The position numbers were made by a program, and so were the translations under genes. The notes beneath the pieces were generated by a model. That model did no database searches and was not told the DNA's origin. It saw nothing but the letters and a program-made list of their open reading frames with translations. Below are positions 49,546 to 58,084 of a stretch of DNA of 64,000 bases, one piece after another (the stretch's first letter is position 1; the number at the start of each line of letters is the position of its first letter). This DNA is from RGIG9151 sp963635575. Lineage in GTDB: Bacteria > Bacillota > Clostridia > TANB77 > RGIG9151. The stretch is taken from NCBI GenBank assembly GCA_963635575.1, contig CAVHFU010000001.1, forward strand, positions 1 to 64,000, written 5' to 3'.

Positions 49546-50529
49546 ATGTTAGATAATGAAGAAATAAAACATTTATTAAAGAAAAGTTCTGATTTCGAAC
49601 AGACTACTGAGATGCTTTCAGAAGATGATAGAGAAATTGTTATAGAATTATTTAAAAAACCTTTTGAAGCTGTTGCTAAATCTATTAGTAAGATATTGAG
49701 CAAAAAAACTTCTATCGGTGAAATAACCGCCGACATAGCCAATTCCGGCTTACTAAAAGAGACATTAGGTGATGACTACTACTTAGCTGATGCGGTATAT
49801 AAATCCGGCTTATCCACTTTTGCTTTTGAGAATGTTGCCGTTAAAAAGATGGCCTCACTCCTGCTAGAAGCTATATATGAAGAAGGAGAACTTAGCGAAA
49901 CAGAAATTAATTCTTTTAAGGAAATTTTTTCTCAAATGACCTCCGGACTAGGAAAAGCATTATCTAATGAAATTGATGCGACTGTTGAACTTTCTGAGAC
50001 TGATGAGCCTAGTAAAATCACAGATCTTAATGAGAATGTTCTGCAATTTTCAGTCGGTTTAACTGTAAATGAGGATATTAACACCACATTTTATTACTAC
50101 ATATCTTATGGCGTATTAAACGCACTCTTAAAAGTTGCAAAAAGCAAGATTAAAGACGAATCAGAAAAAGAACAACATAAAGAAAATGAGCATAAACCGG
50201 AAGAAGAACTCGAGGAAAGTTCCGCTACCGTCTCCCCTATCCAGTTCGAGGAGTTAACAGACGATGTGGTAGCTAATGAAAAAGAAAATATGGATTTATT
50301 AATGGATCTTCAACTTCAAGTTAGTGTTGAACTTGGTAAGGTAAAGAAACCCATTAAAGATATTTTGCAATTTACCCAAGGTACTATCGTAGAGCTTGAT
50401 AGACTTGCCGGAGATAATGTTGATGTTTTAGTTAGCGGAAAGATTATTGCAAAAGGCGAAGTCGTAGTTGTAGACCAAAACTTTGGTGTTCGTATAACAA
50501 AAATCGTATTACCTGAAAAAAGAGTTTAA
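49546..50529 (+). CDS. fliY: Flagellar switch protein FliY/FliN with degenerate CheC-like region
   Basis: A 327-residue protein with a middle CheC-like region and a C-terminal FliN/SpoA domain (LQLQVSVELGKVKKPIKDIL, FTQGTIVELDRLAGDNVDV, NFGVRITKIV). The N-terminus (LDNEEIKHLLKK) faintly resembles the EIDxLL CheY-binding peptide. In the CheC-like part the first ExxN phosphatase pair is not recognisable and the second has Ser for Asn (KEIFSQM), so CheY-P phosphatase activity is doubtful. An acidic linker (about 205-240) joins the domains. cheY does not follow, unlike in Bacillus. Confidence 0.87.
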   Translation: MLDNEEIKHLLKKSSDFEQTTEMLSEDDREIVIELFKKPFEAVAKSISKILSKKTSIGEITADIANSGLLKETLGDDYYLADAVYKSGLSTFAFENVAVKKMASLLLEAIYEEGELSETEINSFKEIFSQMTSGLGKALSNEIDATVELSETDEPSKITDLNENVLQFSVGLTVNEDINTTFYYYISYGVLNALLKVAKSKIKDESEKEQHKENEHKPEEELEESSATVSPIQFEELTDDVVANEKENMDLLMDLQLQVSVELGKVKKPIKDILQFTQGTIVELDRLAGDNVDVLVSGKIIAKGEVVVVDQNFGVRITKIVLPEKRV

Positions 50530-50549
50530 ATTTTTGGAAGGAGTCACAT

Positions 50550-50966
50550 ATGGGTGCACAAATTGTTAGCTTACTTACTATTTTAATCGCATTAGGTAGT
50601 GTTTGTTTTTTAGCTTTTATTACCACTAAGTTTATAGGTAAAAAATCCGGTGGTATAATGAAAAGCAAACATATGAAAGTGATTGATTCCCTTTCTATGG
50701 GATTTGACAAAACTCTATATCTTATCCAAGTTGGAAAACAATATGTACTAATGTGCTCTTCCGTTAAAGGTTTTGACTTTATTTGTAATGTTGATGACTC
50801 TATGGTAAACCTTGATGTTACAAATATTGAAAATGATAAAAAAGGTTCTTTTGGCAAGTATTTTGACTTTTTTAAAGTAAGTGAAAATAATACTTCTCAT
50901 GAAGATAATTCAATGAATAAAAACTTGCAAAAACTAAGGGATGCATTTAACAACAATAAAAAGTAA
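50550..50966 (+). CDS. fliO: Flagellar biosynthesis protein FliO
   Basis: Small single-pass protein of the flagellar export gate. The N-terminal membrane helix (about 5-30) is followed by the FliO core KVIDSLSMGFDKTLYLIQVGKQYVLMCSS, a hydrophilic tail and 138 residues overall. FliO helps assemble FliP rings. Lies immediately before fliP. Confidence 0.85.
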   Translation: MGAQIVSLLTILIALGSVCFLAFITTKFIGKKSGGIMKSKHMKVIDSLSMGFDKTLYLIQVGKQYVLMCSSVKGFDFICNVDDSMVNLDVTNIENDKKGSFGKYFDFFKVSENNTSHEDNSMNKNLQKLRDAFNNNKK

Positions 50967-50986
50967 AAGAGAGGGCTTAAATACAA

Positions 50987-51748
50987 ATGATTAAAAAAAT
51001 GAAATTTATCTCAATTATTTTAATAATGTTTTTGATGTTTTCCTCAGTATCTTTTGCAACAACTCTTACCATTCCGACAGTTACAATTGGTGTAGAAAAT
51101 GCTACTGAACCTCAAGAGACAGTAAACACTATACAGATTATATTACTACTTACTGTTTTAGCATTAGCTCCATCAATTTTAATTTTAATGACATCATTTA
51201 CACGAATCATAATCGTGTTATCTTTTTTGCGTAGTGCTATGGGAACTTCGCAAATGCCACCTAACCAGGTGCTTGTTGGTTTAGCATTATTTTTGACTTT
51301 TTTCATTATGAGTCCTACATTTGCTAAGATTAATACCGATGCTCTTCAACCTTATTTAGCAAATGAAATTACACAGCAAGAAGCTTTTGATAATGCTGTA
51401 AAGCCTTTAAAAACTTTTATGCTTAGCCAAATTAGAGGTGAAAAAGATTTGGCATTATTTTTAGAGCTTTCCGGCGAAAAGGCTCCGGAGAATTTAGAGG
51501 ATTTACCTCTCACTATAATAATTCCCGCTTTTACAATAAGTGAATTAAAAATCGCGTTCCAGCTAGGTTTTATCGTTTATATTCCATTCTTAATTATAGA
51601 TATGGTAGTTGCAAGTACACTTATGTCGATGGGTATGATGATGTTACCACCTACAATGATTTCATTGCCATTTAAACTACTTATATTTATTTTAGTAGAT
51701 GGTTGGAACTTACTTATTACTTCTGTTGTATCCGGATTTGTCCGATGA
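50987..51748 (+). CDS. fliP: Flagellar export gate protein FliP
   Basis: Core export-gate subunit. A signal-like N-terminus (about 1-25) is followed by the conserved FliP segments SFTRIIIVLSFLRSAMGTSQMPPNQVLVGLALFLTFF and the C-terminal MGMMMLPPTMISLPFKLLIFILVDGWNLL. 253 residues. FliP pentamer with FliR and FliQ forms the type III secretion entry. Confidence 0.97.
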   Translation: MIKKMKFISIILIMFLMFSSVSFATTLTIPTVTIGVENATEPQETVNTIQIILLLTVLALAPSILILMTSFTRIIIVLSFLRSAMGTSQMPPNQVLVGLALFLTFFIMSPTFAKINTDALQPYLANEITQQEAFDNAVKPLKTFMLSQIRGEKDLALFLELSGEKAPENLEDLPLTIIIPAFTISELKIAFQLGFIVYIPFLIIDMVVASTLMSMGMMMLPPTMISLPFKLLIFILVDGWNLLITSVVSGFVR

Positions 51749-51782
51749 ATTAATTTATACATAAGATTAGGAGGCGAAGAAT

Positions 51783-52052
51783 ATGAATACCGATGCAATT
51801 ATGGACGTTGCTATAAACTCTATGAGCGTTGCTATAACCCTTGCGGCTCCTATTCTTTTAGTCAGTATTATCGTAGGACTTGCCGTTAGCATATTTCAAG
51901 CCACTACACATATTCAGGAGCAAACGTTAACATTCGTGCCAAAGGTTTTATCTATCGTCGGTGTACTTTTATTACTCGGCTCTTGGATGCTATCTGTTAT
52001 GTCTAATTTTATTACAGAGTTATTTACAAACATGAATACTATGTTTTTATAA
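51783..52052 (+). CDS. fliQ: Flagellar export gate protein FliQ
   Basis: An 89-residue two-helix membrane protein with the family pattern PILLVSIIVGLAVSIFQATTHIQEQTLTFVPK. AGGAGG site. It lies between fliP and fliR as usual. Confidence 0.96.
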   Translation: MNTDAIMDVAINSMSVAITLAAPILLVSIIVGLAVSIFQATTHIQEQTLTFVPKVLSIVGVLLLLGSWMLSVMSNFITELFTNMNTMFL

Positions 52053-52090
52053 TTGTTTTAAAAATATATAAAAGTAGGTGAAAAAGAAAT

Positions 52091-52876
52091 ATGCCGGATT
52101 TTAATACATTTGTTCAAAATTTTGATGCCATTTTATTAGTTTTGGTAAGAATGACCGGCTTATTTATTCTATCCCCTGTTTTTGGTAGGCAAAACATGCC
52201 AGTTATACTAAAAATCGGCTTTACCTTTTTTTTGACTTTAATTTATGTAACCGCCACAAACAACTTAGCCATTGATTATCAAAACAGCATTGTATTATAT
52301 ACAATTTTTATTGCTAAAGAACTTGCAATAGGTATAATAATGGGATATGTTACTTATATAATCATGTCTGGAATTTACCTTGCAGGTCAGCTCATAGACT
52401 CTCAAGTCGGATTCGGTTTTGCTAACGTTTTAGACCCTATAACCAATATCCAAGTACCGCTTACGTCCAATTTTTATTACACATATATAATACTCGTTTT
52501 TCTAATTATTAATGGGCATCATATGCTAATAAGAGCACTTTTTTATAGCTTTCAAGTACTACCTGCTGGGAAATTAACATTTAGCTCTAACGTAATTTAT
52601 GAACTTACGCAAATAATGGCTAATATGTTTGAAATAGGATTAAAAATAGCAGCCCCTATCATTGCTGCCGTTTTCATAGTCGATGTTGTGTTAGGTATTC
52701 TTTCAAAAACCATACCCGAAATGAACGTATTTATGCTAGGTATGCCGATAAAAATATTTATTGGACTAATAATTATCACAATAACATTATCCGGATCCCC
52801 TACAATTGCGGAAGGTCTTACGGTAATAATGGAAGAAAAAATACTGGTATTTTTCAAGGCGATGAGTGGTGCTTAA
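52091..52876 (+). CDS. fliR: Flagellar export gate protein FliR
   Basis: A 261-residue multi-pass export-gate subunit. Conserved segments include LVLVRMTGLFILSPVFGRQNMP, KELAIGIIMGYVTYIIMSGIYLAGQLIDSQVGFGFANVLDP and MNVFMLGMPIKIFIGL. Follows fliQ by 38 bp. Confidence 0.96.
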   Translation: MPDFNTFVQNFDAILLVLVRMTGLFILSPVFGRQNMPVILKIGFTFFLTLIYVTATNNLAIDYQNSIVLYTIFIAKELAIGIIMGYVTYIIMSGIYLAGQLIDSQVGFGFANVLDPITNIQVPLTSNFYYTYIILVFLIINGHHMLIRALFYSFQVLPAGKLTFSSNVIYELTQIMANMFEIGLKIAAPIIAAVFIVDVVLGILSKTIPEMNVFMLGMPIKIFIGLIIITITLSGSPTIAEGLTVIMEEKILVFFKAMSGA

Positions 52877-52897
52877 AAAAAGGAGGTATAAATTAAT

Positions 52898-54028
52898 ATG
52901 AACTTAGAAGAAGAAAAGAAACAATTTAATATTAATTTATACTTACGAGTTCCGCTCCAGTTCTTCGCAGATAGCGATGAAAAAACTGAGGAGCCTACCC
53001 AAAAACGTAAGCAAGACGCCAGAAAAAAAGGTCAAGTTTTCAAAAGCACAGAATTAAATTCTGCTGTTGTACTCTTGGCTGTTTTTGTATGTTTAAAAAC
53101 ATTCGGACTTGGCTTATATGCAAAAATGGTGGAATTAATGAATCTCACATTTGAAGTTTATATGATAAAAGATGACTTGTTCACAATTAGCGGAATTATG
53201 GCATTAGCAACTGAGCTTGCCGTTCGTTTCTTTTCTGCCCTACTCCCTATATTCGCTTTTGCTATACTGGTCGGTGTAATTGCTAATCTAATGCAAAGTG
53301 GGCTAATCTTTACCACAGAATCAATAAAGCCAAAATTCAGCAACATAAACCCAATTAACGGTCTTAAACAAACTTTTTCGCTAAAAAACACTGCTGAATT
53401 TTTCACAAAAACACTGTTAAAAGTTGCTGTGGTTGGTTTCATTGCCTATTCCACAATAAAGGACAACTATACTGCAATTATAAATACACTAAACCTAAAT
53501 GCTAGTTCTATTGCCCAATATATTATGGGCACAATAGTCGATTTAGGGATAAAAATTTCAATGTGGTTAGTTGTTGTAGCTATCATAGACGTTGTTGTTC
53601 AAATCAGAAAACACAGAAAAGATTTAAGAATGACAAAGCAAGAAATCAAAGAAGAATTCAAACAAACAGAAGGAAATCCACAAATCAAAGGTAAAATTAA
53701 GCAAAAGCAAAGACAAATGGCCGTAAATAGGATGATGCAACAAATCCCAAAAGCAGACGTTGTAATTACAAACCCAACACACTTTGCTGTAGCCATAAAG
53801 TATAGTCCGGAGGAAAATGATGCACCAATTGTAATTGCCAAAGGGCAAGACTACTTAGCATTTAGGATAAAAGAAATAGCAAAAGAAAATAAAGTTGAAA
53901 TAGTTGAAAATAAAGCCTTAGCAAGAACCTTGTATGCTGCTGTTGAAATTGGTGATCCAATTCCTGAAGAATTATATCAAGCAGTTGCAGAAATATTGGC
54001 ATACGTTTATTCTATCAAGGCTGGTTAA
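52898..54028 (+). CDS. flhB: Flagellar export substrate-switch protein FlhB
   Basis: Export-apparatus protein that switches from rod/hook to filament substrates. The N-terminus has LRVPLQFFADSDEKTEEPTQKR, then four membrane helices and a cytoplasmic domain with the autocleavage motif NPTH (VVITNPTHFAVAIKY). 376 residues. It is the last visible flagellar gene: flhA, flhF and fliA do not follow. Its stop codon overlaps the stop of the convergent gene by 4 bp. Confidence 0.97.
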   Translation: MNLEEEKKQFNINLYLRVPLQFFADSDEKTEEPTQKRKQDARKKGQVFKSTELNSAVVLLAVFVCLKTFGLGLYAKMVELMNLTFEVYMIKDDLFTISGIMALATELAVRFFSALLPIFAFAILVGVIANLMQSGLIFTTESIKPKFSNINPINGLKQTFSLKNTAEFFTKTLLKVAVVGFIAYSTIKDNYTAIINTLNLNASSIAQYIMGTIVDLGIKISMWLVVVAIIDVVVQIRKHRKDLRMTKQEIKEEFKQTEGNPQIKGKIKQKQRQMAVNRMMQQIPKADVVITNPTHFAVAIKYSPEENDAPIVIAKGQDYLAFRIKEIAKENKVEIVENKALARTLYAAVEIGDPIPEELYQAVAEILAYVYSIKAG

Positions 54029-55698
54029 AAAGATGTCCTATTCACACTTTCTCCAAACTTCTTCATTTCCTCAATAAATCTAATCATCTCATCCGGGATA
54101 TCCAGCCTTGGCTTATGTGCAATTTTAAACGCCAAACTATCGCTACTATCCTTAACTTTATTAATCATATCAGGAACTTCTGATAACCTTTCAATATATA
54201 AAGCCATCTTCTCTAACTCGCCATTTGAATAATAAAACTTTATTGCCTTTTCTAAAAAGCTAACATATTCTATATAATTGAGCATCGTATATTTCTTATT
54301 CTTAACTATCCAATCCTCATACTCATATGCTTTATCATAATTCCCAAAAGCTTGTTCTTTCTTAGACAACCAAAAACAAGCATTTAAAAAATACTTATTT
54401 TTATCATAAAGCTTGTTAGCAAGGGCGACTCCCTTTCTCGCATCCGTAGTAGCTTCCAATTCTTTATTTAGTGCGATAGAATATGGAAACAAAGTATTAC
54501 CAATGTCATACCTTCCAAACGCATTAAGCAAAATTACAAAACCAAAGAATAAATATATGCATCCAATTGTCACAATTCCAATTCGTAATTTAAAACTATT
54601 ATTAATCTTAACTTTATTTGTAAACTCTAAAGTCATAAAAAGTACTAACATAATAGCCATAAATTCCATATTAAAATCAATTAAGCTATGCCCTAAAATA
54701 ACCATCATAAGAACTCTATCACGAGTTTGAACTTTCTTATCAAAGAATCCCATAATAAAAATAACCACAATAACTAAAGCAGAAATCACCCCAACATCAA
54801 GTGCTACTTGTAAAAGACCATTATGCACAAATTTTGCATCATATGCTCCGGTTTGGAAGCCCTCTTGCATATACCACCAAGCCATATACCCATATCCAAA
54901 AATATTTTTCCCTATAAGCCTTAATGCGTCTTTATAGTATAAAATTCTAAGAACCCATTCGCCAGAATTCCCCGTAGTTTCAGCCAATCTATTATTAACT
55001 CCGAAACTACTCATTATAATAGTAACAATAGTCCCAACTATAACCATTATTCCTAAATTAATAAAATTTTTCTTACGCATATTTCTATTAAGCATAAGAA
55101 TTAGCAAATATGAAAAAACAGAAATAATCATTATTGCTCTACTATTAGTAAGAAGAATTCCAACAAATAATAAATTTATTTTTATTAAATCTACTACTTT
55201 TAGTTCTTTTTTAAATCCAATAATTATTATTCCAATCAGTAAAAATAAAGCAAATGAATTGGCGTAATTAAAAAATCCTGCCAATCTATTTTGATAAAAA
55301 AATATTCCACTTTCTACTCCCCAAATTTTCTCACCAGCAGAGACTACAAGGATAATACATACCATTATAGTTCCAATTTCGGCCGCAGCATTAAACCATT
55401 TATCTTTTTGTTCTATCGTATATTCATACTGCATAACTACAATAATAAAAAGTGGAACCGTAAAAAATTTCAAAAAGCCCAAAAACGACAATTCAGTATC
55501 AACAGAATAAAAAGTTGTGATTAAATATGAAAATGACCATATTAAAATCATTATAAACTTTATATCTTTAGTAAATATAAATTCTCCATTTTTTACTATT
55601 TTATATAGTAACAATGCGACCAAAACCACATCAAGCATAAAGACTATATGTAATTCATTTGCACCATGAAAAAACGGAAAAACTGCTAATGCTCCCAT
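54025..55698 (-). CDS. Wzy/O-antigen-ligase-like polytopic membrane protein
   Basis: A 557-residue protein with about ten to twelve hydrophobic helices, a Wzy_C-like periplasmic region (GYGYMAWWYMQEGF, then FVHNGLLQVALDVGVI with the His typical of the family) and a C-terminal soluble helical tail with TPR-like repeats (about 430-557). Such proteins polymerise or ligate surface polysaccharides. The start at 55698 has a GGGGGAG site; longer in-frame starts up to 55833 lack one. It stands alone, convergent with flhB, with a 4-bp stop overlap. The substrate is unknown. Confidence 0.78.
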   Translation of the reverse strand: MGALAVFPFFHGANELHIVFMLDVVLVALLLYKIVKNGEFIFTKDIKFIMILIWSFSYLITTFYSVDTELSFLGFLKFFTVPLFIIVVMQYEYTIEQKDKWFNAAAEIGTIMVCIILVVSAGEKIWGVESGIFFYQNRLAGFFNYANSFALFLLIGIIIIGFKKELKVVDLIKINLLFVGILLTNSRAIMIISVFSYLLILMLNRNMRKKNFINLGIMVIVGTIVTIIMSSFGVNNRLAETTGNSGEWVLRILYYKDALRLIGKNIFGYGYMAWWYMQEGFQTGAYDAKFVHNGLLQVALDVGVISALVIVVIFIMGFFDKKVQTRDRVLMMVILGHSLIDFNMEFMAIMLVLFMTLEFTNKVKINNSFKLRIGIVTIGCIYLFFGFVILLNAFGRYDIGNTLFPYSIALNKELEATTDARKGVALANKLYDKNKYFLNACFWLSKKEQAFGNYDKAYEYEDWIVKNKKYTMLNYIEYVSFLEKAIKFYYSNGELEKMALYIERLSEVPDMINKVKDSSDSLAFKIAHKPRLDIPDEMIRFIEEMKKFGESVNRTSF

Positions 55699-55843
55699 AT
55701 CATGCTCTCCCCCATAAAACTCATGGTTAATGATATCATATTTTTTTATCACTTTCAACATTGTTGTATATGAATTTCCATAATAGTTGAAGTTGGATAT
55801 TAAAAAAAGACTATTTATTTTAAATAGCCCCAAACTTCATTTT

Positions 55844-56197
55844 TCAATTAATTTCATCCATCCCTTCCATAATTTTTTCAAACAATATCAAGCATTTATT
55901 AACATAAGCAGGTTCTTTATTTTCAAGTAAATTTGAAATTTTTTTTAGATATTCATTTTTTGCAAATTCTATATTAGACACATCATTTCCAACCAAATAA
56001 TCAATACTTAAATTAAAAACTGATGCCACCTTAAAAAGCGTCTTTAGCCCTAACTTTCTTTTCCCATTCTCTATATCTGACATAAATGTAGGTGAAATAG
56101 AAATTAGTTCAGCAAACTCCTCTTGAGTTAAATTCCTAATTCTTCGTTCTTCTCTTATCTTTTTCCCCAGCTTACCATAGTCAATCACAAAACTCAT
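55844..56197 (-). CDS. XRE-family transcriptional regulator
   Basis: A 117-residue regulator with an N-terminal helix-turn-helix of the XRE/Cro type (LGKKIREERRIRNLTQEEFAELISISPTFMSDIENGKRK) and a C-terminal helical part likely for dimerisation. The ATG at 56197 has GAGGTG 9 nt upstream. A 10-bp palindrome (GCAATATTGC) lies near its promoter, as expected for autoregulation. The target genes are unknown. Confidence 0.85.
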   Translation of the reverse strand: MSFVIDYGKLGKKIREERRIRNLTQEEFAELISISPTFMSDIENGKRKLGLKTLFKVASVFNLSIDYLVGNDVSNIEFAKNEYLKKISNLLENKEPAYVNKCLILFEKIMEGMDEIN

Positions 56198-56214
56198 AAT
56201 ATACTTCACCTCTT

Positions 56215-56231
56215 AGTATAAGCAATATTGC
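56215..56231 (-). promoter_or_regulatory. Promoter -10 and palindrome upstream of the XRE gene
   Basis: On the minus strand TATACT (56215-56220) immediately follows the palindrome GCAATATTGC (56222-56231). A similar CAATATT lies about 35 bp further upstream. This suits an autoregulatory operator; no good -35 is seen. Confidence 0.35.
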
Positions 56232-56317
56232 CATTAATACTAGTATCTCTTTTAAAACTAAAATACCAATATTAACTCACAAATTGAATAAACTAAAGGC
56301 GTTTGTTTTAAACTAAA

Positions 56318-56348
56318 AGCGTTGAAAATTCAATAAATTTTCAACGCT
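56318..56348 (-). terminator. Hairpin at the end of the Lgt-like gene
   Basis: A perfect 13-bp stem (56318-56330 with 56336-56348) with a 5-nt loop, overlapping the stop codon of the 56341-57039 gene. Minus-strand TTTTA follows, so a weak terminator is likely. Confidence 0.6.
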
Positions 56349-57039
56349 CACTTTTTCTATAACTATTCAAAAGGACACCACAACCTAAAGCGAACAAAAA
56401 TATGCTTATCCATTGATTTACGCTTATACTATTAGACCATGAAGCCCTAAAAAAATCCAATGTGAATTTAGAGAAACTGCATAAAATGAATGTCCAACCT
56501 ATTTTCTTAAGATTATCTTTTTTGCATACAACTAGCCATACAAAAATCATTAAATTTACAATACACTCGATAAGCTGGATCGGAAATAATTTTATATTGT
56601 TACTTGCTTCAATAGAATTCAAATAAATAACACTTATCGGTATATCGCACTCTATTCCATAGCAACATCCTCCAAAAAAGCATCCTAATTTACCTATTGC
56701 ATATATAAGTGGCAATAAGATTACATATTTAAATAAAAACTCATTAATCGGTAACTTGAACTCAAAACAAAATGCACACACCATCAAAGCTCCACCAATT
56801 AGTGCCCCATATGCTGACATCCCAGAATTTAAAATACTTTCATACTTTGGATAATTTGCAAAATATGATAATATCTTAGCACCCATAATAAATCCAAGAT
56901 TTTCATAAAACAAAAATCCTGATATTATTTTAATATCATATTCTTTCTTTAATGAAATCACTATAAATATAATATTCACTAATAGTGCTAAACAAAAACA
57001 TATAGCATAAATTCCACGAATTGTTCCACTTATAATCAT
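56341..57039 (-). CDS. Lgt-like (prolipoprotein diacylglyceryl transferase family) membrane protein
   Basis: A 232-residue polytopic protein with Lgt-family features: SAYGALIGGALMV, the signature loop IGKLGCFFGGCCYGIECD and FPIQLIECIVNL. The canonical Lgt catalytic HGG and the Arg of GRxGNFxNGE are replaced here by a Cys-rich version, as in divergent Lgt-like proteins. True lipoprotein modification is therefore uncertain; a paralogous lipid transferase is possible. It lies just downstream of a zinc-ribbon membrane protein on the same strand. Confidence 0.7.
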   Translation of the reverse strand: MIISGTIRGIYAICFCLALLVNIIFIVISLKKEYDIKIISGFLFYENLGFIMGAKILSYFANYPKYESILNSGMSAYGALIGGALMVCAFCFEFKLPINEFLFKYVILLPLIYAIGKLGCFFGGCCYGIECDIPISVIYLNSIEASNNIKLFPIQLIECIVNLMIFVWLVVCKKDNLKKIGWTFILCSFSKFTLDFFRASWSNSISVNQWISIFLFALGCGVLLNSYRKSER

Positions 57040-57061
57040 TTTGTTCCCGATCCTTATCTAC

Positions 57062-57517
57062 TCATTTAATCTTTATAGCAAACTCAAATGGCAATAAAGC
57101 ATCTGATACGCCCCACCCTGCTCCACAACACATACAATACCCTATCCCTTCAATTACACGGTAAAATAACCACGTATTTAGAATTGCCATGACGATGATT
57201 ATCGATATAGCAAATGAAAACGTAGCCACTATATTCAAATTTTTTATCATAAAGAATATCAATATAAATATATTTATAACAAATACTGGGAACACAGTAA
57301 ATACTATATAATCAGTAGTTGCTACATTTTTAAATAATCCACAAAATATATACCAAATACAATATGCAATCTCTAATACTACCATTATTATGCTAATTGT
57401 GTTTATTATTCTATCTCTTTTTTTATGCTCTTGGTTATCTTTTTTTATTAAGTGTCCACAATTTTCGCAATAATTTCCACTATCCGAGTTTTCTTTCCCG
57501 CAGTTTTGACAAATCAT
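57062..57517 (-). CDS. Zinc-ribbon membrane protein, unknown function
   Basis: A 151-residue protein with an N-terminal zinc ribbon (CQNCGKENSDSGNYCENCG), a charged linker and three to four hydrophobic helices (about 37-130). It ends with a cysteine-containing loop (GYCMCCGAGWG). Such zinc_ribbon_2 plus membrane proteins are common in clostridia and without known function. It lies 22 bp upstream of the Lgt-like gene. Confidence 0.68.
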   Translation of the reverse strand: MICQNCGKENSDSGNYCENCGHLIKKDNQEHKKRDRIINTISIIMVVLEIAYCIWYIFCGLFKNVATTDYIVFTVFPVFVINIFILIFFMIKNLNIVATFSFAISIIIVMAILNTWLFYRVIEGIGYCMCCGAGWGVSDALLPFEFAIKIK

Positions 57518-57574
57518 CTAATATGCACACTCCTAATCTAAAATAATATGCACTTGACCAGAGTTTCAAATTAA

Positions 57575-58084
57575 TTAATCTTCAGAAAAATATATCTCTC
57601 TTAAGGTTTTTTCGCCCTGGCCTAGTGTTACCTCTCCATCTTCACTTTCAGAAACAACTTCCCAAACCTTAGTATCTAGAGTATTATGAACTATTATTGC
57701 AATATTTCCTCTATTCGCTTCATCAGTAGTATCCTTAACATCTTTTAGTAAATTCAGCCTTGCTGCTTCACTAGTGTAATTTCCAAGCCATGTTCCCCCC
57801 TCTATTACATATCCGCTTCTTCCTAAAGCATTAATCATAAATGTCAAAGTCTCATTTAACGCAACTGTATCATTAGGTCTAAATTCATCCGATTCATTAA
57901 ACCCAACCATCATACCGGAAGCATTTATCTAGCCTGTATACTCGGCTCCTTTTACTACGTCTGTAAATTCACTTTCTTCGTTACGCTTTTCATTAGCTAT
58001 ACTCTCACTTATTCCTGTTATCTTACCAACTATTACCGCCATTTCTGCACGCGTAATACTATCAGTCACGTGGAAAGTTCCATC
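57575..58084 (-). pseudogene. SLH-repeat continuation of the giant surface protein, beyond two in-frame TAG codons
   Basis: This stretch continues the frame of the 58085-62269 gene after its TAG stop. It encodes DGTFHVTDSITRAEMAVIVG (end of one SLH repeat), a spacer, then FTDVVKGAEYTG, a second TAG at 57929-57931, and INASGMMVGFNESDEFRPND (next SLH repeat), running to a TAA at 57575. Apart from the two ambers there is no other stop or frameshift in about 170 codons, and the SLH pattern spans both ambers. Either the C-terminus of a longer gene has decayed by two nonsense changes, or UAG is read through. No separate ribosome-binding site is seen for the downstream part. Confidence 0.75.

Noticed and set aside
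54413..54730. Plus-strand frame of 105 codons within the Wzy-like gene
   Set aside because: Antisense shadow of a real membrane-protein frame; no start signals.
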